64,000 bases of DNA from Mesorhizobium sp. AR10 (lineage in GTDB: Bacteria; Pseudomonadota; Alphaproteobacteria; Rhizobiales; Rhizobiaceae). This document shows positions 61,201 through 64,000 of this stretch, piece after piece. Both the position numbers and the translations under genes were made by a program. Below the pieces are notes generated by a model. The model was not told the origin of the DNA. It worked only from the letters and a program-made list of their open reading frames with translations, and made no database searches. Location: the NCBI RefSeq assembly GCF_024746795.1, contig NZ_CP080524.1, positions 1,674,001 through 1,738,000 of the forward strand, given 5' to 3'. Each line of letters starts with the position of its first letter. Position 1 is the stretch's first letter.

Positions 61201-64000
61201 ACGCCGACCAAAGCGGCGCGAGCAGGCTCGAACCTCTTCCACCGCAACCAGGAGCACGGCTTCTACAGTCTGCTCCATCTCGCGCAAGCCTTCGGCGAGA
61301 TCGAAATCAAGGACCAGATACACTTCACCGTCGTCACCGACGGCATGCAGCGGGTGGCAGGGGAGCCCCTGCCGCACCCGGAAAAAGCCACGGTGCTCGG
61401 TCCGGGCCTGGTTATACCGCGCGAGATCCCCGGAGCGACGGTGAGGCTTATCGACATCGAGGCTGTTGCAGAGGCCGGCCCCGCGTGGCGCCGAGCCTTC
61501 CGGAAGGCGCACCCAGGCGCCTTCGAGGTTGGTGTTGACGAGTTGCTGTGGTCCGATCTCGTCGGCGAACCAGCGTCGGAAGTGGTCGCATACCGCAACG
61601 CCAAGCGTTGGACCCGCTCGCATGGCCGCCTTCCCTTGTGTCACCCCGCCGCAGGAGTGGACCTCGTCAAACAGGGTGGGGTCTATCTCTTCACAGGTGG
61701 ACTAGGCGGTATCGCGACGGCGCTCGCAGGCGATCTCGCCAGACGGTTCGGTGCAAAGTCGGTGCTTGTCGGCCGCACGAGCCTGCCTCCGCGCGAGAAG
61801 TGGCAAGCCTATCGGCATCAGAACGAACCAGACCAGGTCAGGCGCGGAATCGAGACTATTCTCGACCTCGAGGCGGGAGGCGCCGAGCTGATGTATCTCC
61901 AGGCAGACGCGACAAATGCCGAATCCATGGCGGCCGCGGTAGCCGACGCGATCCGGTGTTTCGGCCGGCTCGACGGCGTCTTCCATACGGCTGGCTTGGT
62001 CGACGACGCGCTGATGCAGATGAAATCGATGGAGCGGATCGAGGCGGTGCTTGCTCCAAAGCTGCTGGGGACCCGCGTGCTCGACGAGGTTCTGCGCGAC
62101 ATCGACATCGATTTTCTCGTGCTGTTCTCGTCGACAAGTACGATTACCGCGCCGCCTGGCCAGGCCGACTACGTCGCCGCCAATGCCTATCTTGACGCTT
62201 ACGCAGAGAGTTGCGCGGGGCTGTCCCGACGCAAAACCATTGCCCTTCACTGGGGCATTTGGAACGAGGTCGGCCTTGCGGCTCGCGGTACGGGTCTTCA
62301 GAACCGGCGCAGAGTAGAGACAGATACGCCCGCGAACGGACCGTTCCACGATCGTTGGGTGCAGGACGATAGCGGCGATTTCTGGCTTGAGGCCGAGATT
62401 GGTCCGCAGACGCATTGGATGCTCGACGAGCATCGGCTGGTCTCGGGCGAGGCAATCCTTCCAGGGACCGCTTACTTCGAACTCATCGCCCAAGCGGCGC
62501 GAGAGCATGGGCTCGGCGATGGGCTTCTGTTGAAAAATCTCGTCATGCTGAAGCCGCTTGTCGTGCCGGACGGAACGACCAGGGTCGTGCAGACAGCTCT
62601 CCGGCGCGATGGCGACGGTTGGCGCGTCACCGTCAGGGCCGGCGTGCCAGGCGTGCCCGCAAGTTTTGCAAAGCATGCGGAGGCGGCGCTCGAACTGCAC
62701 TCGGGAACTCCGTCTCTCCGACTCGATATCGCAGCCGTTCGGAAACGGCTGGCCGAACCGCTTGTCGCTGCTGACAATACGAATCTTCCGTCGGCCCAGG
62801 AGCGTCACATCCGCTTCGGAGAGCGTTGGCAGGTCCTTCGCTCAACAAGTTTCGGCCCATCCGAAGCGCTCGCCGAAGTGAGCCTCCGACCCGAGCACCG
62901 TGCGGATATTGTGGACGGCACGCTCATTCATCCGGCACTCCTGGACATCGCGACAGGGTTCGCCATGCAACTGGTCGAGACCTTCGGCAGTTCCGACGTG
63001 TTGTGGGCGCCGGTTTCCTATGGGACTGCCCAATTTTACGGACAATTGCCCGAACGGCTTTTCAGCCATGTCTCACTCGTCCAAAGCAGCGACTATGGGA
63101 CGGACTATGCGGCTTTCGACATAGTGATCTCGGACGAGAACGGGAATGTCGTGTTTGTCGCCGAACGCTTCTTGATGAAGAAGCTCGATGGAGACAGCGC
63201 ATTCGTGGAGACCAAGTCCACAAGTGTCGCACCTGCCTCTATCGAGGCTAGCCGGGCACCTTCCGCAGCGATGTTGAAGCTGGCATCGCAGGTCAGGCAG
63301 GGGATCCTTCCGACCGAAGGCACGGATGCACTTCTGCGCGCACTCGGATCGGGGCAGACCCAGCCGATCATCAGCTCTATCGATCTGGCGACACTCTGTG
63401 CCGGCGTATCCTCGGTCGCGATCAAGGCCGTCGAGACCGGTACTGCGTTCGAGCGCCCCGACGTGTCCTCGGAATTCATTGCGCCCAGAAATTCAGTTGA
63501 AGCCACGCTCGCGGGATTCTGGCAAGATCTGCTCGGCGTCGCAAAGGTCGGCATGGACGACAGCTTCTTCGATCTCGGCGGGCATTCCCTCATTGCCGTA
63601 CGACTGTTCCGCATGATCAAGAAGTCGTTCGGCGTCGACCTGCCGATCTCTATCCTGTTCTCTGCACCTACGATCGCACAATGCGCTCAGTTGATTGCCG
63701 AACAGGCGCCGACGCTTCGTGACGGAGTCGAATTGGAAACGGCGCCGACGACTGCAACCACGCGATGCGTCCACCTGACCACAATGCATCCGGGCAGGAA
63801 CCCCGACGCCGTCCCGCTCTTTATCTGCGCGGGCATGTTCGGCAATGTCCTGAACCTGCGCTACCTCGCTCTCCATCTCGGCGCTGATCGCCCGGTCTAC
63901 GGGTTACAGGCGCGCGGTCTCTACGGAGACATGGCGCCGCACGAGGCCTTCGAAGATATGGCGGCGGACTACATCGCAGAAATCCGCACGGTCCGCCCCC
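58168..64000 (+). CDS. type I polyketide synthase, KS-AT-KR-DH-ACP-TE (3' end outside window)
   Basis: At least 1944 codons are present from the ATG at 58168; an in-frame stop at 58135 excludes an earlier start. KS (1-425) has the active cysteine in VQTACSTSLVAVH and histidines in ECHGTGT and SNIGHLDTAAG. AT (about 535-830) has GHSMGENAA and an AAHS motif that does not clearly separate malonyl from methylmalonyl. KR (about 1170-1370) has TGGLGGIATALAG and the tyrosine in ADYVAANAY; VDD suggests B-type stereochemistry. A DH-like domain follows (DEHRLVSGEAILPG, with one residue more than HxxxGxxxxP). ACP serine is in GGHSLIAV (about 1804), and a thioesterase begins near 1880. It likely extends the glycine-derived starter from the divergent NRPS. 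Confidence 0.9.
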   Translation, partial: MLNNTDGNGPNDIAIVGMALRVPGARTVDEFWNNLRSGTESIRTLSAEELAAAGERAERIHHPHYVPRTAELPDMEMFDAEFFGLSPKEAAIMDPQHRQFLECAWEAIEDAGRVPETASGPIGVFAGCGMGSYFYFNVCANRTLVDQVGMFLLRHTGNDKDFLATRASFMFDLCGPSVNVQTACSTSLVAVHFACQSLLNGECDMALAGGVTIELPHRRGYLYQEGEILSPDGHCRAFDHRAGGTVFGSGVGVVALRRLADALEQGDQIHAVIKATAINNDGGSKASYLAPSVGGQAAAIVEAQALAGISADMIQYVECHGTGTALGDPIEIEALTQAFRQSTDRRSFCHIGSVKSNIGHLDTAAGVVSLIKTALAIKHGEIPPTLGFERPNPAINFASNPFVVCSELTKWPQIEGRRRAAVNSLGVGGTNAHAILEQSPYRSSGEPSSGGPVLLALSARQQSTLERSATTLSHWLQTNPEIPIGDVAYTLWAGRKRFEHNRLIAVRDRENAIAALAESQRSISQRKLEADADADAGAVFLFPGGGVQHKKMAADLYRLDAFFRATVDEGLAYLADDAAGEIREAWFGDQDPSGNVDPFLKPSVQLPAILIVEVAIARLWMRAGVKPSALIGHSMGENAAACIAGVFDFRDAVRLVRLRGELFDAVPRGGMLSVPLSGDDLRAILPDTLDIAALNAPGLSVVSGPDNLLESFAATLEARDISPSRIPIDIAAHSRMLDAILPRWEAFLRSLTLRAPKLPVVSNLTGEWLTNEQATDPIYWVRHLRSTVLFAEGMSKVTKSPGRVYIDVGPGKTLSSLAKAQGSLSGDQIINSLPHPGEACDDRLHFLSALGRAALCGLPVEHSLFWDGGPRQRQSLPTYSFQRNRYFIDPPKPTKATESEPEFVKEPDMVRWGYRPVWKQSLPDLDPGIEPTQRNWLVFLDDHGTGARLVDKLRKHGHEVTTVSCGDAFVRRSAADYVICPEHGLAGYGALLQSLASDDRLPSRLVHLWLLTPTKAARAGSNLFHRNQEHGFYSLLHLAQAFGEIEIKDQIHFTVVTDGMQRVAGEPLPHPEKATVLGPGLVIPREIPGATVRLIDIEAVAEAGPAWRRAFRKAHPGAFEVGVDELLWSDLVGEPASEVVAYRNAKRWTRSHGRLPLCHPAAGVDLVKQGGVYLFTGGLGGIATALAGDLARRFGAKSVLVGRTSLPPREKWQAYRHQNEPDQVRRGIETILDLEAGGAELMYLQADATNAESMAAAVADAIRCFGRLDGVFHTAGLVDDALMQMKSMERIEAVLAPKLLGTRVLDEVLRDIDIDFLVLFSSTSTITAPPGQADYVAANAYLDAYAESCAGLSRRKTIALHWGIWNEVGLAARGTGLQNRRRVETDTPANGPFHDRWVQDDSGDFWLEAEIGPQTHWMLDEHRLVSGEAILPGTAYFELIAQAAREHGLGDGLLLKNLVMLKPLVVPDGTTRVVQTALRRDGDGWRVTVRAGVPGVPASFAKHAEAALELHSGTPSLRLDIAAVRKRLAEPLVAADNTNLPSAQERHIRFGERWQVLRSTSFGPSEALAEVSLRPEHRADIVDGTLIHPALLDIATGFAMQLVETFGSSDVLWAPVSYGTAQFYGQLPERLFSHVSLVQSSDYGTDYAAFDIVISDENGNVVFVAERFLMKKLDGDSAFVETKSTSVAPASIEASRAPSAAMLKLASQVRQGILPTEGTDALLRALGSGQTQPIISSIDLATLCAGVSSVAIKAVETGTAFERPDVSSEFIAPRNSVEATLAGFWQDLLGVAKVGMDDSFFDLGGHSLIAVRLFRMIKKSFGVDLPISILFSAPTIAQCAQLIAEQAPTLRDGVELETAPTTATTRCVHLTTMHPGRNPDAVPLFICAGMFGNVLNLRYLALHLGADRPVYGLQARGLYGDMAPHEAFEDMAADYIAEIRTVRP

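Noticed and set aside
52473..64000. Annotating the NRPS/PKS region as a siderophore cluster
   Set aside because: No iron-responsive site, receptor or transporter is visible in the window; the similarity to known siderophore loci was not tested.

Overview
The window is high-GC alphaproteobacterial chromosome. Gene content fits the Hyphomicrobiales, most likely Mesorhizobium or a close relative: an HWE-type histidine kinase, GGAAC-N16-CGTT promoters of the EcfG general stress type, an ExoF/ExoP-like polysaccharide export pair, Pot-type ABC importers with a BetI-like repressor, and short palindromic repeats of rhizobial type. I found no rRNA, tRNA, CRISPR array, insertion sequence or integrase. 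The taxonomic call is an inference from protein style.

Layout. 1-4.3 kb: an HWE sensor kinase (cut by the left edge), a small membrane protein and a triple PRC-barrel protein, the last two each behind a stress-type promoter, plus a diacylglycerol-kinase-like protein. 4.3-9.2 kb: a formylglycine-type sulfatase/phosphonate monoester hydrolase, divergent from a ring-cleaving dioxygenase / carboxylesterase / small acetyltransferase operon, then an M19 dipeptidase. 9.2-26.3 kb: a large catabolic island for an unknown methylated amine or betaine-like compound. It holds a GcvT-like demethylase, two phytoene-desaturase-like FAD oxidoreductases, an SAM methyltransferase, a BetI-like repressor, two tandem binding proteins, an FAD amine oxidase, a PotABC importer, a class III aminotransferase and a Rieske oxygenase. 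Three promoter regions here carry the same 16-bp box, TTGAA-N6-TTCAA with at most one mismatch, which ties the island into one candidate regulon. A hisC copy inside it is frameshifted.

26.8-32.5 kb: a small membrane protein, a hybrid histidine kinase with an OmpR regulator, a divergent regulator with a degenerate receiver, and an L,D-transpeptidase. Composite palindromic repeats sit at the 3' ends of the kinase and regulator genes. 32.7-40.2 kb: an RND pump with adaptor and TetR regulator, then a rhodanese-ChrB / ChrA chromate resistance pair.

40.5-52.5 kb: an exopolysaccharide cluster with ExoF-like export protein, Wzz-like chain-length protein, a P-loop protein with a broken Walker A, an ExeA-like ATPase, several glycosyltransferases, a polyprenyl glycosylphosphotransferase and a WecB/TagA enzyme. 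One glycosyltransferase is only a 3' fragment. 52.5-64 kb: a natural-product cluster of phosphopantetheinyl transferase, a one-module NRPS and a divergent type I PKS that runs off the right edge. The NRPS has an N-terminal formyltransferase, half a condensation domain, an adenylation domain with a glycine-like code interrupted by a luciferase-like monooxygenase, and a carrier protein. This unusual module and the shared box of the catabolic island are the two most interesting things in the window.
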